Source of the DNA: Litoribacter populi
GTDB taxonomy: Bacteria > Bacteroidota > Bacteroidia > Cytophagales > Cyclobacteriaceae
Reading direction: 5' to 3'
Length of the DNA: 64,000 bases
Assembly: GCF_007483685.1 (NCBI RefSeq)
Contig: NZ_VMKN01000001.1
Location: 1,316,297 to 1,380,296 of the forward strand
In this document: positions 1 through 8,460 of the stretch, in pieces
Layout: the number at the start of each line of letters is the position of its first letter
Numbering within the stretch: the stretch's first letter is position 1
Notes under the pieces: model-generated
What the model saw: only the letters and a program-made list of their open reading frames with translations
The model's database searches: none
What the model was told of the DNA's origin: nothing
Program-made: the position numbers and the translations under genes

Positions 1-2
1 CA

Positions 3-104
3 TTATTAGAACTTATACAGGTCACAGAAAACGACAGTTATCTTTTACCCTTTAGTCCACATATGATGATAGCTGTAAAAAAACAATTGAGCTATGGAAA
101 ATAA
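3..104 (+). CDS. 3' end of an unidentified gene cut by the window edge
   Basis: The last 33 codons of an open frame enter from the left edge and end at TAA. The peptide contains LLPFSPHMMIAVKKQLSYGK, which I do not recognise. Its stop lies 11 bases inside the next gene, and that tight overlap suggests the two are translationally coupled and both real. Nothing can be said about function. Confidence 0.45.
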   Translation, partial: LLELIQVTENDSYLLPFSPHMMIAVKKQLSYGK

Positions 105-309
105 GGATAGATATTACAACGGGTTAATAGAAAACGATGGTCAGCTAAATGAAATTGACCTTGGAGAAAAATTTGATCTTGATGAAAATGAAACAAGAGA
201 AATAATTGTACAGCTTCTATCCGAGCATAAAATTGAATATAAAGAAAATAGAGCTTGCAATTATAGCCTGATGAAAGCCCAGAAAAGAAAAAATAAAAGC
301 AGAGTTTAA
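94..309 (+). CDS. small hypothetical protein, possible winged-helix fold
   Basis: This 71-residue protein is very charged. It has an acidic middle (LGEKFDLDENETREIIVQLL) and a basic tail (KAQKRKNKSRV). The spacing of helices, with 'IDLGEKFDLDENETREIIVQL' followed by 'YKENRACNYSLM', loosely resembles a winged helix, but no family is recognised. It overlaps the preceding gene by 11 bases and is followed by a clear hairpin terminator, so it is probably the last gene of an operon that begins outside the window. Confidence 0.5.
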   Translation: MENKDRYYNGLIENDGQLNEIDLGEKFDLDENETREIIVQLLSEHKIEYKENRACNYSLMKAQKRKNKSRV

Positions 310-330
310 GGTAATAAGACCAGCTTAGTT

Positions 331-359
331 CAAAAGGTCAGGCAGTGTCTGACCTTTTG
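331..359 (+). terminator. intrinsic-type hairpin
   Basis: A perfect 11-bp stem (CAAAAGGTCAG and its complement) encloses a 7-base loop and lies 22 bases after the preceding stop. The 3' arm ends in CCTTTTG with no long T run, so it may act in both directions. Confidence 0.65.
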
Positions 360-570
360 AATACATCAGGTAAAAGGAACGCATCTCAAGGTTTGTGGCA
401 GAGAAACCTTTACCAAAGTCCTGTGTCAGTCTTGAAGAGAGTTCGGTTAGTGATTTGCAATCTCGAACTCAGATAAATGGGATTTGTAATCCCTGTTTCA
501 GTAATCCAACCTCCATAAACCTATAATCTCTTAAACCATTAAACCCCTTTGCGCTAGGCTAGGCTAGGGA

Positions 571-745
571 TATCATAATTAGGCATATTTCAGAAGGACA
601 GGAATATACTGTTTAAATATATCCCGTCTCCAATCCTCCCTTCTCCTTCACCAACTCCCAAAAGCCCTCAACCTCCGTTTTCTCCTCCGTCCACTCCAGC
701 TGCTCGTACTGGTGCCATTCGTGGTCCAGGTGGGGATTATAGTTT
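571..745 (-). pseudogene. degraded copy of the convergent gene tails found at 14032-14230
   Basis: On the minus strand the last ~43 codons (HLDHEWHQYEQLEWTEEKTE onward) are nearly identical to the C-terminus of the 107-residue protein ending at 14076. On the plus strand, 571-616 keeps the tail EGQEYTV-stop of the partner gene ending at 14079. The N-terminal part of both genes is replaced by unrelated sequence. This is therefore a remnant of a duplicated convergent pair. The stretch between the terminator at 359 and this copy shows no gene. Confidence 0.7.
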
Positions 746-962
746 GGTGGACCCGCACTAAAGGAAAGCTTTTCTCCCAAAGGTGATCCGGCACTTGGTA
801 ACAAGTTATTGGGATCCTTTTTATTGAAAAATATACTGAAATATTTATCTTTCGAGCAAATTGAAAGCGAAGTCAACAATTACTTTTCCGGATGTGACAA
901 ATCCTTAAGACTTTCCATTGAGGGAAGTTTTTGATATCTTGCCAAAGGGATGGATTGTGAGT

Positions 963-1070
963 ATGGGGTTAAAAAAAAGGGTGTTGGAGTATGTTCTGGA
1001 CGAAACCAGAAATAAGCTGACACGGTTATTGTTATTGGATAAGCTGCATTCTATCAAAAAGAAATCATGA
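963..1070 (+). CDS. 35-residue ORF coupled to the next gene
   Basis: The frame encodes a basic, helical peptide (MGLKKRVLEYVLDETRNKLT onward) and ends in TGA sharing bases with the ATG of the downstream gene (ATGA). The open frame actually reaches back to 909, where no ATG is seen but a TTG at 918 could serve. It could be the C-terminal remnant of a larger upstream protein whose front was lost in the rearrangement seen at 571-745. The overlap is the main support. Confidence 0.35.
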   Translation: MGLKKRVLEYVLDETRNKLTRLLLLDKLHSIKKKS

Positions 1071-1930
1071 AAAACTTTCTTGTACCCATTTCTGTGAGAC
1101 CTAACAGCATGACAGATGACCATGTCACTGTCGGGATGTTGGCATTTAATGAAACTGATAGCTATTATGACTATTCATATGATAAATTAAAATTGGTGGG
1201 TCCTTTTCTGGATGAGAATTCCAGAAAGTATCTGGAAAAATCACTGGAGACTTTCAGAACATCTCTTATCCCGGATTTCACTCCTGATAAACTTGAACTA
1301 GACAGACCGATTCTGAATGAAAACTATCTTGACTATTTGACGAAATACTCCAAAGGGCTAATAAGGTTCGAGAGCCCCAAAGGCTTTGCTATTGAATTAA
1401 ATGAGGAGACTTTCAATAAAGCATTCAAACACTTTGTAGGGGCTGAGCCAGGAAGATCTACGAAACCTGTAACTAGTTTTAGAAAAGAAATCAATGGCTT
1501 GCTAAAAAATGAAGCATTTAAAGCGGTAGATGTCAATTACACTATCCATCCAGATATTGCTCCGGAAATCTATGCCCCTCACAAGGTAGATTTCATTGGG
1601 GTAAACGGAAGTCCTTTTGCAGGGGTAGGAATTGATTTTACAAAAAGCCCTGAAGAGGTAGACAAGAGTATACTTACCTTCAGGATAATGGTTAGAGGTA
1701 TTGAATCACTTGCCGCCAAATTCAACAAGGGATTGGGGGTTTATGAAGCATACTTCAATGATCCGGAAACTACAAAAAACAAAGAGCTTTTGGATAAGAT
1801 CAGGAAAGATAAATCCAAGGGCTTTGAACTTGTTGAAATCGAAAGGTTTGACAAAACCATTTCAAGAATCAAAAATGGCAACTACAAGAAGTTTTCAAAG
1901 TCAGAATTGATATCCATTCCTCAGGTCTAA
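1067..1930 (+). CDS. hypothetical protein, DUF3037-like N-terminus
   Basis: A 287-residue soluble protein with no signal peptide or membrane segment. The start (FLVPISVRPNSMTDDHVTVG) is reminiscent of DUF3037 proteins, which begin with a short strand followed by 'vnVGvl', but the resemblance is short and the call is tentative. The remainder is mixed alpha/beta and includes GVNGSPFAGVGIDF. The start is fixed by the ATGA overlap with the preceding 35-residue frame. It sits inside the rearranged left copy of the REP-transposase locus, so it may have been inserted there. Function unknown. Confidence 0.7.
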   Translation: MKNFLVPISVRPNSMTDDHVTVGMLAFNETDSYYDYSYDKLKLVGPFLDENSRKYLEKSLETFRTSLIPDFTPDKLELDRPILNENYLDYLTKYSKGLIRFESPKGFAIELNEETFNKAFKHFVGAEPGRSTKPVTSFRKEINGLLKNEAFKAVDVNYTIHPDIAPEIYAPHKVDFIGVNGSPFAGVGIDFTKSPEEVDKSILTFRIMVRGIESLAAKFNKGLGVYEAYFNDPETTKNKELLDKIRKDKSKGFELVEIERFDKTISRIKNGNYKKFSKSELISIPQV

Positions 1931-1941
1931 TTTTATGGCTG

Positions 1942-2388
1942 CTAATTCCTCTGCCAGGGGCTATAAATGTCGGTTTCGCTCCTAAACCATTTGGTCACGC
2001 CGATCTTGAATCCACGTATGATTGAACCGATGGTTTTTGTAGGTGATGCAAAAGGCACAGGGTCGGATCCCGTCCGTAGGGGTGAAAAATTTTTCACCCC
2101 TACGGGCGGGATCCCATCATTCCCATTTATCGGTACCAATTCAATTATCCCATGAATATGGTTGGGCATAATGACATGTTCGTGCAGAACAGCATGTGGG
2201 AAATGCCGGGGGATATCCAACCAGCAATGTTTTACCGTTTCCCCCGCACCGTTCAATTTCATTTGCCCATCTTCAATGCGCCCAAATAGGTGATCCCGTT
2301 GGTAGGTGCAGACGGTTAGGAAATAATAACCGGGATTGGCATAATCAAATCCTTTTAATCTCGTGGACTTTCGCTGTTTTCGGTTCAT
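1942..2388 (-). pseudogene. REP-associated tyrosine transposase, truncated before the catalytic Tyr
   Basis: The 148 residues match the intact transposase ending at 14493 almost throughout and keep the HUH-type motif MPNHIHGI at about residue 74. The frame stops at TAG directly after WQRN, exactly where the intact protein has its catalytic tyrosine (WQRN-YHDRII). Lacking the nucleophile, the product cannot cleave DNA. It also carries the in-frame palindrome described separately. The start is the ATG shared with the intact copy. Confidence 0.85.
2065..2114. repeat. REP-type palindrome inside the truncated transposase
   Basis: Two 25-base arms with one mismatch are centred on AAAAATTTTT. The core GTAGGGGTGAAAAA is the same as in the palindromes at 14736 and 15542. 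It lies within coding sequence and is translated. Confidence 0.85.
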
Positions 2389-2470
2389 AAAAAAATAGCC
2401 GATGTAAGGTGAAAAATAGTTAGCAATACCTCATATAAAAATAAGAATTATTGATGATAATAACGTGGTA

Positions 2471-2516
<46 letters not shown>

Positions 2517-2521
2517 TACAA

Positions 2522-2690
2522 TCACCCCAACGCCAATTTCGCCGATGCATTCCACAGGTAATGCGGAAGGGGCTCCGCCAGCTCCCATTGGATGTTCATG
2601 GGCTTAGAGCCGGTGGATTTTTGGAAATTGCCCTCGCCGATGTCGGTGTGGGCGGGGTTTTTGGATTGCCGGTGGAATAGCAAAACTGAA
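2522..2690 (-). pseudogene. decayed 3' end of the PLD/DEAD helicase
   Basis: The sequence follows the last ~120 bases of the helicase gene ending at 15986 (reading NASAKLALG on the minus strand), then jumps about 110 bases further into that gene. It is therefore a tail fragment with an internal deletion. Beyond 2690 the similarity ends. The AT-rich 300 bases to the next gene show nothing else. Confidence 0.8.
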
Positions 2691-2999
2691 GTGCGAAGCC
2701 AGATACATTTACACAATGGTGTGTGGTTTTTTGTCTCCAGGTAAAAACTTGATTGTTCCCAAAAATAAATTTTATTGATATTTATCATTAAAATGGAATT
2801 AGAGAAAAATTTTTATAATTGAACTTTTACAATTAATTATATTTATATATCATTAAAATGTTTGATAATTTTATTAAAAATAATTTATAATAATCCTTTT
2901 TAAAGTTGGAGGTGCTGAAATATTATGACTGTGGTGAACTTTGATTCGATTAATTTGAACCTCTAACAGTTGACATATTAAATTTAAACATATCGCCTT

Positions 3000-3467
3000 A
3001 TGAAGAAATTAGATGATTTGGTTTTGGAAAGGATCAAAGAAGCCATTGATCCCTATTGCAGCATTACTGGAGAGCAATTGCAGAAAATTAGCCCCTTCCT
3101 TGAAGTAAAATCCTATTCCGCACAACAGATAATCAAGCCAGTCAATTCGGAAGAGAAAACGGTCCGGTTTGTATTAGAAGGGAAGCTAGGTTTGTTTTAT
3201 TTTGATAATAAGAAGGAGATTTGTGATAATATTTTTACTTCCGGGTATTTGGCCTTTGACTTGCTTTCATACCTTGAAAAGAAGGTGTCATCTTCCTATT
3301 TGATAACCCTTACCCCCTGTAAAGTGGTGGAGTTTCACCGGGACAGGAGAATTGAAATTCTCCAAAAGGTTCCTGAGTTCAGTGAATTATCGAGGGCATT
3401 TTTAAAAAGAGAATATGTATATGCTTGGGAGAGAATCAGGCTTTTAAAGAAATCGGATATGGAGTAA
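3000..3467 (+). CDS. Crp/Fnr-type cyclic-nucleotide-binding-like protein without its HTH
   Basis: The 155 residues form the N-terminal jelly-roll sensor domain and the start of the long dimer helix typical of Bacteroidota Crp-like regulators (EGKLGLFYFDNKKEICDNIF in the beta-roll, then FLKREYVYAWERIRLLKK). Family members are usually about 190-200 residues and end in a DNA-binding HTH. Here the frame stops right after the helix, so the protein is truncated or a sensor-only form. A long AT-rich upstream region suggests its own promoter. A fuller relative is encoded at 46348. Confidence 0.75.
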   Translation: MKKLDDLVLERIKEAIDPYCSITGEQLQKISPFLEVKSYSAQQIIKPVNSEEKTVRFVLEGKLGLFYFDNKKEICDNIFTSGYLAFDLLSYLEKKVSSSYLITLTPCKVVEFHRDRRIEILQKVPEFSELSRAFLKREYVYAWERIRLLKKSDME

Positions 3468-3636
3468 ACCAATCGAGTAGATAAGCACCTTAAGGATAAG
3501 GGTTGGGTCCAGTGACTCATGGTTTCTTCCGGTTTTTTTGGCATGAGGATCCGCAATTACGATAACAAAGGCCTCAAGGGATAATGGAAAAACCATTGGT
3601 GGGGAGCCGGAAGCAATCGCACAACGGGAACATGGG

Positions 3637-4593
3637 CTACCAATCACATGCTCCTAGGTCCACGCCGAAATCTTCCAAGCTATAGGGGAAGCCTATGGGC
3701 CAGCTGCCGTAATGTTTTTTAAATGCTTTAAGGGTAGTGCTGGGGTTTTGAAGAGGTTGGTGGAATAACCCGCTAGCATACTTTAGAAATCTTTTTTTTA
3801 TTTCTAAGCTGTTAAGCAAATTGACTTCCTCTTCATTCTTATGTCCCGTATAAGCACTGATTGGGTCATAGATTTTGTGTAAATCCAATTCCAATTTTTT
3901 TATACTGCTTACATTTCCCTTTATATCGTCAACATACTTTATCAGTTTCCTCTGATTAAACTGCCAAGCTTCTCTAGGTAAATCCAATGCTTCCAGCAGA
4001 GCTACTTTCATGCGCATTTGAGTACCATGCGTTATTATGGGGAAAATAGAATTTGAATGGAGGAATTGATTGTGGAAATCCTTCATTATAAATTTTTTGT
4101 TGAAAGCCGAAATATGGATTTTGCTGCTTATTTCGTAAACCCCATCGAAATTTAGGGGTTCCAGTTGATAGGTAAGTTCAAGAGTCTGGAATATATCCGA
4201 AACTGAATCCGCAAATAGAGAATAAGCGGCAGGGAGAATGCCTGGCATGATATCCCCTAAGTAAAGTTTTTCTACCCCCTCTAGGGTAAATTCCTCGTCC
4301 ATACTTTTTATTAAATCAGCTTCCTCTTCATCTACTTCTTCTATTTCTTCGTTATGAAATTCATAAGGATGTTCTTTTCGAAATCTTATTCTGTCAATAT
4401 TGCTTGCCCTGAGAAGTACCTTCCTTCTTTTTATTTTTTTCAGCATCATTGGAAAATAAGGAGATTGTTCAAATGTGTCGGGAAAGACTTTTTTGATAAC
4501 GGTAGGAGCTTCTTTGAAAAGTTTGGGAAGAATTTCATTTTCAAAAACAGCAGGTAAGGGTTTGGAGTCTGGGGGGTTAAATGTGCGGAACAT
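3637..4593 (-). CDS. hypothetical protein
   Basis: A 318-residue protein, predicted soluble, with an acidic patch near residues 80-95 (HNEEIEEVDEEEADLIKSMD). No motif that I can assign is present. The C-terminus contains YGSWPIGFPYSLEDFGVDLG. It is transcribed alone, and one of the seven AATACCCC palindromic boxes lies about 108 bases upstream of its start. The family is unrecognised; reality is supported by length and coding-like composition. Confidence 0.75.
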   Translation of the reverse strand: MFRTFNPPDSKPLPAVFENEILPKLFKEAPTVIKKVFPDTFEQSPYFPMMLKKIKRRKVLLRASNIDRIRFRKEHPYEFHNEEIEEVDEEEADLIKSMDEEFTLEGVEKLYLGDIMPGILPAAYSLFADSVSDIFQTLELTYQLEPLNFDGVYEISSKIHISAFNKKFIMKDFHNQFLHSNSIFPIITHGTQMRMKVALLEALDLPREAWQFNQRKLIKYVDDIKGNVSSIKKLELDLHKIYDPISAYTGHKNEEEVNLLNSLEIKKRFLKYASGLFHQPLQNPSTTLKAFKKHYGSWPIGFPYSLEDFGVDLGACDW

Positions 4594-4700
4594 AGGGCTG
4601 AGTTTGATGAATTAATGAATTATGTAAATTTTAAAGGGGTACGGGTCTGGTTTTTAGAGGGTTATAATGTGATCCAAATATGTTTAGAAAAATTCTTTTA

Positions 4701-4727
4701 AAAAATACCCCGATCACGGTATTTTTT
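4701..4727. promoter_or_regulatory. AATACCCC palindromic box, copy 1
   Basis: An imperfect palindrome, AATACCCCGATCACGGTATT, flanked by A and T runs. It is upstream of the minus-strand gene starting at 4593. It is shared with six other sites at 5362, 6371, 20115, 26238, 28921 and 33761. It might also terminate the gene ending at 4835. Confidence 0.55.
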
Positions 4728-4834
4728 GCCCTTCAGGCTTAGGTACCATCCCTAACTTCGTTTAATTCTCCCTCCGTATCCTCATTAGGTTCCTTTCCGA
4801 CCGCTGCTGCTAAATATGACAGAGACTAATTCCT

Positions 4835-5326
4835 TTAGGGTACATTTATTAGGAGACCAGTAAGGTGTTTAAGCCTTCCCACGATCTCTATTTTTCCATT
4901 TCTCAAAGAGACTTTTACTTTATCGGTGCCCAGTACCCTTCCAGAGATTGTTATTTTCTCTGTTATAAAATGGCATTTATCAATATCTTCACTCAATACA
5001 AGAAATTTTATGGGGCCTTTATTCAACTTATGCAGTACTAACTTATATGTATCACTCAGATTATCTGAATCACTGATCGTTATATGGACGAATCTTAGCC
5101 TATAGCTGATGAGTAATGCGAGCAGAAAAGGGAAGAGAATGTATTTGGGCCACCATCCCAGATTTGAAAACAGAAATTCAAAATTAGGATCACCTGCTAT
5201 ATACATCCCGTTATTCAGCATATCCCTAAATCCATGGGTAAATTGATGATACCAATACGCTCCAATAAAAGTCAAGAAGAGGATGATTATTGGACTCGGC
5301 CTTCGATATTTAGTAGTTATTTCCAT
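4835..5326 (-). CDS. two-TM membrane protein, unknown function
   Basis: 163 residues with two hydrophobic segments, near residues 12-30 (PIIILFLTFIGAYWYHQF) and 58-78 (YILFPFLLALLISYRL). They are followed by a cytosolic beta-rich domain that ends in repeated short strands (GRVLGTDKVKVSLRNGKIEI). The arrangement recalls small PH-like or photosystem-assembly-type membrane proteins, but no family is recognised. A copy of the AATACCCC box lies 36 bases before the start. Confidence 0.65.
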   Translation of the reverse strand: MEITTKYRRPSPIIILFLTFIGAYWYHQFTHGFRDMLNNGMYIAGDPNFEFLFSNLGWWPKYILFPFLLALLISYRLRFVHITISDSDNLSDTYKLVLHKLNKGPIKFLVLSEDIDKCHFITEKITISGRVLGTDKVKVSLRNGKIEIVGRLKHLTGLLINVP

Positions 5327-5361
5327 ATGGTTAAAAATATGACATTCAGGGTATTCCGCGC

Positions 5362-5384
5362 AATACCCCGATCACGGTATTTTT
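5362..5384. promoter_or_regulatory. AATACCCC palindromic box, copy 2
   Basis: The core is identical to copy 1 (AATACCCCGATCACGGTATT). It also pairs with an adjacent GGGTATT at 5349, so two overlapping hairpins are possible. It is 36 bases upstream of the minus-strand gene starting at 5326. Confidence 0.55.
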
Positions 5385-5484
5385 CACCCTTCATTCTCGT
5401 TCCAGCGATGCCATTATACGAGCTCCCCGGCTATTCTAGATTTTCAAACTCGAATCCAGATCACCATTTCCGGAGGTCCCGATA

Positions 5485-6370
5485 AGTGCAACGGTCCAGA
5501 TGAATAGGGATTTGCAATCCCAAACAAGCATTCTCCCCTCTGCAATCATCCGACATCCAAACATCGGTCATCGGACAACAGACATCTGACTTTTCGCAAA
5601 TTACTCCTCGGGACATCAATTTTCTATTTGTGTGTAGATAGTAGAGAGTAGATTCCCCGCATGAGCCAAAACGACGACAAAGAGCTCTGGTTACTTAACC
5701 GACCCCGTATGGGGTCCAACTTTTCAATAACCATGGGTGCAACCCATGGATTGCGCACCCATTATCAATTCCCACGACCCCGAATGGGGTCGAACCGGGA
5801 ACGAAAAATTATAACCAATTTCTTCCATCCTTACCGGAAGTCCCCCCGTGATTTGCACTTTTATGCACTTAACTGGCTAAGAATCGCGGCTAAAGCCTTA
5901 ACAGGGATGAGGAGCCATTCACCCCTAGCTAAAGCAAGTGGAAAGTGGTTGATCATAAGAATGTTAGAGATTTGTATGCTGTCTCCACTTTCCTCCAACT
6001 TCAGTTGGAGGTTCACCGGAATTTGAGGTTGATTCTAATATTACAGTTGTCAGCCCGTCGTTCACCTGTTAAAACCCGTCGTTTAAAATAAACATATTAA
6101 TTCAGATTCCATAGGCTTATTAGGTGTGAAAAAGATATACCAGCTCAGGGACAATTATTGCAATGAGAGTGACATGATTATGGACCACCTGCTCTCCATT
6201 CCTTTTGACCTGAATCGCTATGACCTAGGGTGGGGTTAGCCACATGTATGCTAAGCCGCATCCCAAATTTTCCCATAGATCATCTAACAACCGCTATTTC
6301 ACAACAAAAAAATCCAAGTAAAACATAACAATTCAATTTAATACTTGCCTTTTTTTACTAATCCTCTCAC
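5485..6370. other. intergenic region with palindromes and dispersed repeats
   Basis: No convincing gene. It contains the palindromes GACCCCGTATGGGGTC (5701-5716), GACCCCGAATGGGGTC (5776-5791) and CCATGGGTGCAACCCATGG (5731-5749), plus degenerate ATCCGACATC-type repeats near 5550-5590. A 37-codon GTG-started frame near 6126-6239 ends SIPFDLNRYDLGWG and faintly resembles the front of the broken small gene at 22211. A long plus-strand frame through the palindromes has repeat-driven, unlikely composition. Confidence 0.5.
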
Positions 6371-6396
6371 AAATTACCCCAATCACGGTATTTTTT
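6371..6396. promoter_or_regulatory. AATACCCC palindromic box, copy 3
   Basis: A variant, ATTACCCCAATCACGGTATT, followed within 20 bases by the conserved tail AATTCCTTAATCTTGG that also follows copies 5-7. It is about 180 bases upstream of the toxin-antitoxin-chaperone operon. Confidence 0.5.
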
Positions 6397-6576
6397 AATT
6401 CTTATTAATTCCTTAATCTTGGAGGGTTAACCAGCAGGGCTATTTTAATAAATTGTCTTTAAGGGGAATTGGAAATCGAAAATGGAGAATTTAAACTACA
6501 CTCCAAAAGAATGAGAATGGTTGCTAGAAACAAATTAACTTAAAAGTGAAACAAATAATTTTAAATTCTGTTATTA

Positions 6577-7128
6577 GTGAATACCTTTGCACTTGAAATA
6601 TGGTATGATGAAGGCCGTCTTTGCACATTCTACACCGTCAGGTTGGTGGCAGATGATGATGATGATGAAGATGATGAGACTATTTCCGAAACGGATAGGT
6701 TTTTTGAGACCTACGCCGTGGCTGGACATCCATTCGAGGAAGAGGCTCTGCAATTGTTTCGCTTATTAACAGAGAGCATTGGCAACAGGTACGGAGCAAC
6801 GGATGATTTTTTTGATAGAATTGTAAACAGAGCACAGGAATTGCCCCCAAAACCAAAACAATGGGTAGAAGAAATAAAAGAATTGGGTATTAATTTTCCA
6901 CTAAGGCTATTTTGCTACCGGGTAACCGAACACATCGTTATCCTTTTCAACGGCGGCCTTAAGGAATCACAGGCAACCCAGGACAGCGAAAATTTAAGCA
7001 TGAAGTTTTATGAAGCACAAACTTTTGTCAAAAAAATTGAGGAGGCAATTCAGTTTGGAATGATTGAAATCTCGGAAGACGAAAGGTATTTACAAAACTT
7101 TGACGGTACAACTGACATATTATTATAA
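6577..7128 (+). CDS. HigB/RelE-like toxin of a toxin-antitoxin-chaperone operon
   Basis: 183 residues; the frame is closed upstream and the only available start is GTG. The C-terminal half (about residues 110-165: LRLFCYRVTEHIVILFNGGL, then FVKKIEEAI) follows the HigB/RelE pattern of a short strand with Arg, a strand ending near 'ivlL.g..K', and a final helix. RelE-fold toxins are ribosome-dependent mRNA endonucleases. The N-terminal ~80 residues, with an acidic run (ADDDDDEDDE), are an extension not typical of the family. It is followed five bases later by an HTH gene and then a SecB-like gene, which is the main support for the toxin call. Confidence 0.65.
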   Translation: MNTFALEIWYDEGRLCTFYTVRLVADDDDDEDDETISETDRFFETYAVAGHPFEEEALQLFRLLTESIGNRYGATDDFFDRIVNRAQELPPKPKQWVEEIKELGINFPLRLFCYRVTEHIVILFNGGLKESQATQDSENLSMKFYEAQTFVKKIEEAIQFGMIEISEDERYLQNFDGTTDILL

Positions 7129-7133
7129 GAAAA

Positions 7134-7540
7134 TGAGAAGCAAAACCGTAGATAGATTACTTAAAAGCACTCCCAAAGACGTAGAGATCTTTGTGGATTG
7201 GTATGCCGACTTAGTGGTTCGTATCAATCAAATTTTGCGTGAAAATGACATCAGCAAAAAAGAATTAGCAGAAAGGATGGGCAAAAAGCCATCTGAAATA
7301 TCAAAGTGGCTTAGCGGGGAGCACAACTTCACGCTGCGTTCGCTGGCTAAATTGTCGGCTGAACTAGGTGAACTCTTGTTGGAGGTGCCTAAGCGAAAAC
7401 CTCACACCAAGTTTATAAGTGGCTACAGTCGTAGTGTACATACATTCGTGGTATATAAAAAAATAGAGCAAGCCTACTCATCCAAAGTTATTGAATGGCA
7501 GGAGGTAAAAGAAATTAAACCATTAAGCAATGTTGGATAA
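7134..7540 (+). CDS. HigA-like HTH antitoxin
   Basis: 135 residues from the ATG at 7134; an in-frame start at 7064 would overlap the toxin and is not favoured. A Cro/C1-type HTH spans about residues 33-85 (ISKKELAERMGKKPSEISKW, then LSGEHNFTLRSLAKLSAEL). The C-terminal ~45 residues are basic and may include the chaperone-addiction segment known in TAC antitoxins. By family it should neutralise the upstream toxin and repress the operon. It overlaps the next gene by 11 bases, indicating coupled translation. Confidence 0.85.
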
Positions 7541-7991
7541 CAGCAACCTATTTGACCCTGAGAAAATCAGCATCATTGATTTTAAGATGGTGAAAGGCCA
7601 GGTTGAGGTGCCTGAAGAGTTTGATACTGCGAATGTTGAGGGACATCATTTGGATAATTCTCTACAGTTTGGGTTTAACCTAAACGAAAAACTGGTAAAA
7701 GCCGATTTTACGATTGAAATTAAAACTGAAAGTAAGGATAAAAAAGCAAAGGAAGCTACCGGGAATTTCCATTTGGTATTCATTTACCAGGTAGAAAACA
7801 TTCACGACTTGGCAAAACCTGACGATAATAATTTAATTGAACTACATCCGGGATTGGCCAATGCGCTTTCATCCGTAACTTATTCCACATCAAGAGGGGT
7901 CCTTTTGACTAGATTACAAGGTACCGCACTGCAAACCTTTGTATTGCCCATCATTAATCCAAGTAGTCTACTTCACAACAAAAAAGATTGA
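7530..7991 (+). CDS. SecB-like chaperone of the toxin-antitoxin operon
   Basis: 153 residues with the SecB-type layout: alternating strands (LQFGFNLNEKLVKADFTIEI), a 'GNFHLVFIYQVEN' strand, then a helix and a loop rich in Ser/Thr/Gly (LANALSSVTYSTSRGVLLTR) and a Pro/Leu tail (FVLPIINPSSLL). This mirrors SecB's 'srgtfP.lnlaPvnFdaLf'. SecB-like proteins next to HigBA pairs are TAC chaperones that stabilise the antitoxin. A hairpin at 8007-8028 closes the operon. Confidence 0.75.
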   Translation: MLDNSNLFDPEKISIIDFKMVKGQVEVPEEFDTANVEGHHLDNSLQFGFNLNEKLVKADFTIEIKTESKDKKAKEATGNFHLVFIYQVENIHDLAKPDDNNLIELHPGLANALSSVTYSTSRGVLLTRLQGTALQTFVLPIINPSSLLHNKKD

Positions 7992-8006
7992 AAAGACACA
8001 TCCAAT

Positions 8007-8028
8007 AACCATCTCAATGGGGATGGTT
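8007..8028 (+). terminator. hairpin after the TAC operon
   Basis: A 7-bp stem, AACCATC/GATGGTT, with an 8-base loop, 15 bases after the chaperone stop. There is no long T run. Confidence 0.4.
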
Positions 8029-8460
8029 GGGTAGTGTCACGGTAAATCCAACGGACATCCGAATACCCAACCGATTTCTGGACCGACTGGATGAAAAAGT
8101 TCGGCGTCAGGAGATTCAAGATGAAAAGGACGCTTACCTCAGAAATGGATACAGAGCAGGAGATTCTGGGGGTTTATGGGGGTGAAGTAATTTTTGGGTG
8201 CAAAATACTGGTCTGAGGGTGGAGCACTGGGCGCTGAGAATAGAGCATGGAGAAAGGCGTCTTTCAATAAGCTGGGGTTGTAGAATTATTTACCTTGGTG
8301 GATTTTAATGAATTAAGTAGAGTTTAGGGGGCAAGCTAGGTGATTTGGAGAAATTGTCGTAATGGAGGACTAATTTCGAAGTTAGCAATTCAAAATATCA
8401 TCATATGGATATTCCTCAAGGTTTGATGCTGATAATCTTGGGTTCGAACTCGTAAGGAAG
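8029..8460. other. intergenic region with a decayed coding block
   Basis: The block around 8070-8190 (in one frame FLDRLDEKVRRQEIQDEKD, then AYLRNGYRAG) recurs in mutated form near 26455-26560, where stops interrupt it. It is probably a remnant of a repeated gene. The open frame of the next gene reaches back to 8386 without an ATG. Confidence 0.4.

Noticed and set aside
3444..3647. Minus-strand frame with LDPTLILKVLIYSI, like the start of IS transposases
   Set aside because: Only about 15 residues fit, with no flanking inverted repeats or other transposase motifs.
5661..6026. Plus-strand frame of 121 codons
   Set aside because: The protein is written by palindromic repeats (RPRMGSN twice) and lacks a coding pattern.
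6577..6590. TACCTTTG inside the toxin start as a promoter
   Set aside because: No matching -33 element; it would place transcription after the only start codon.
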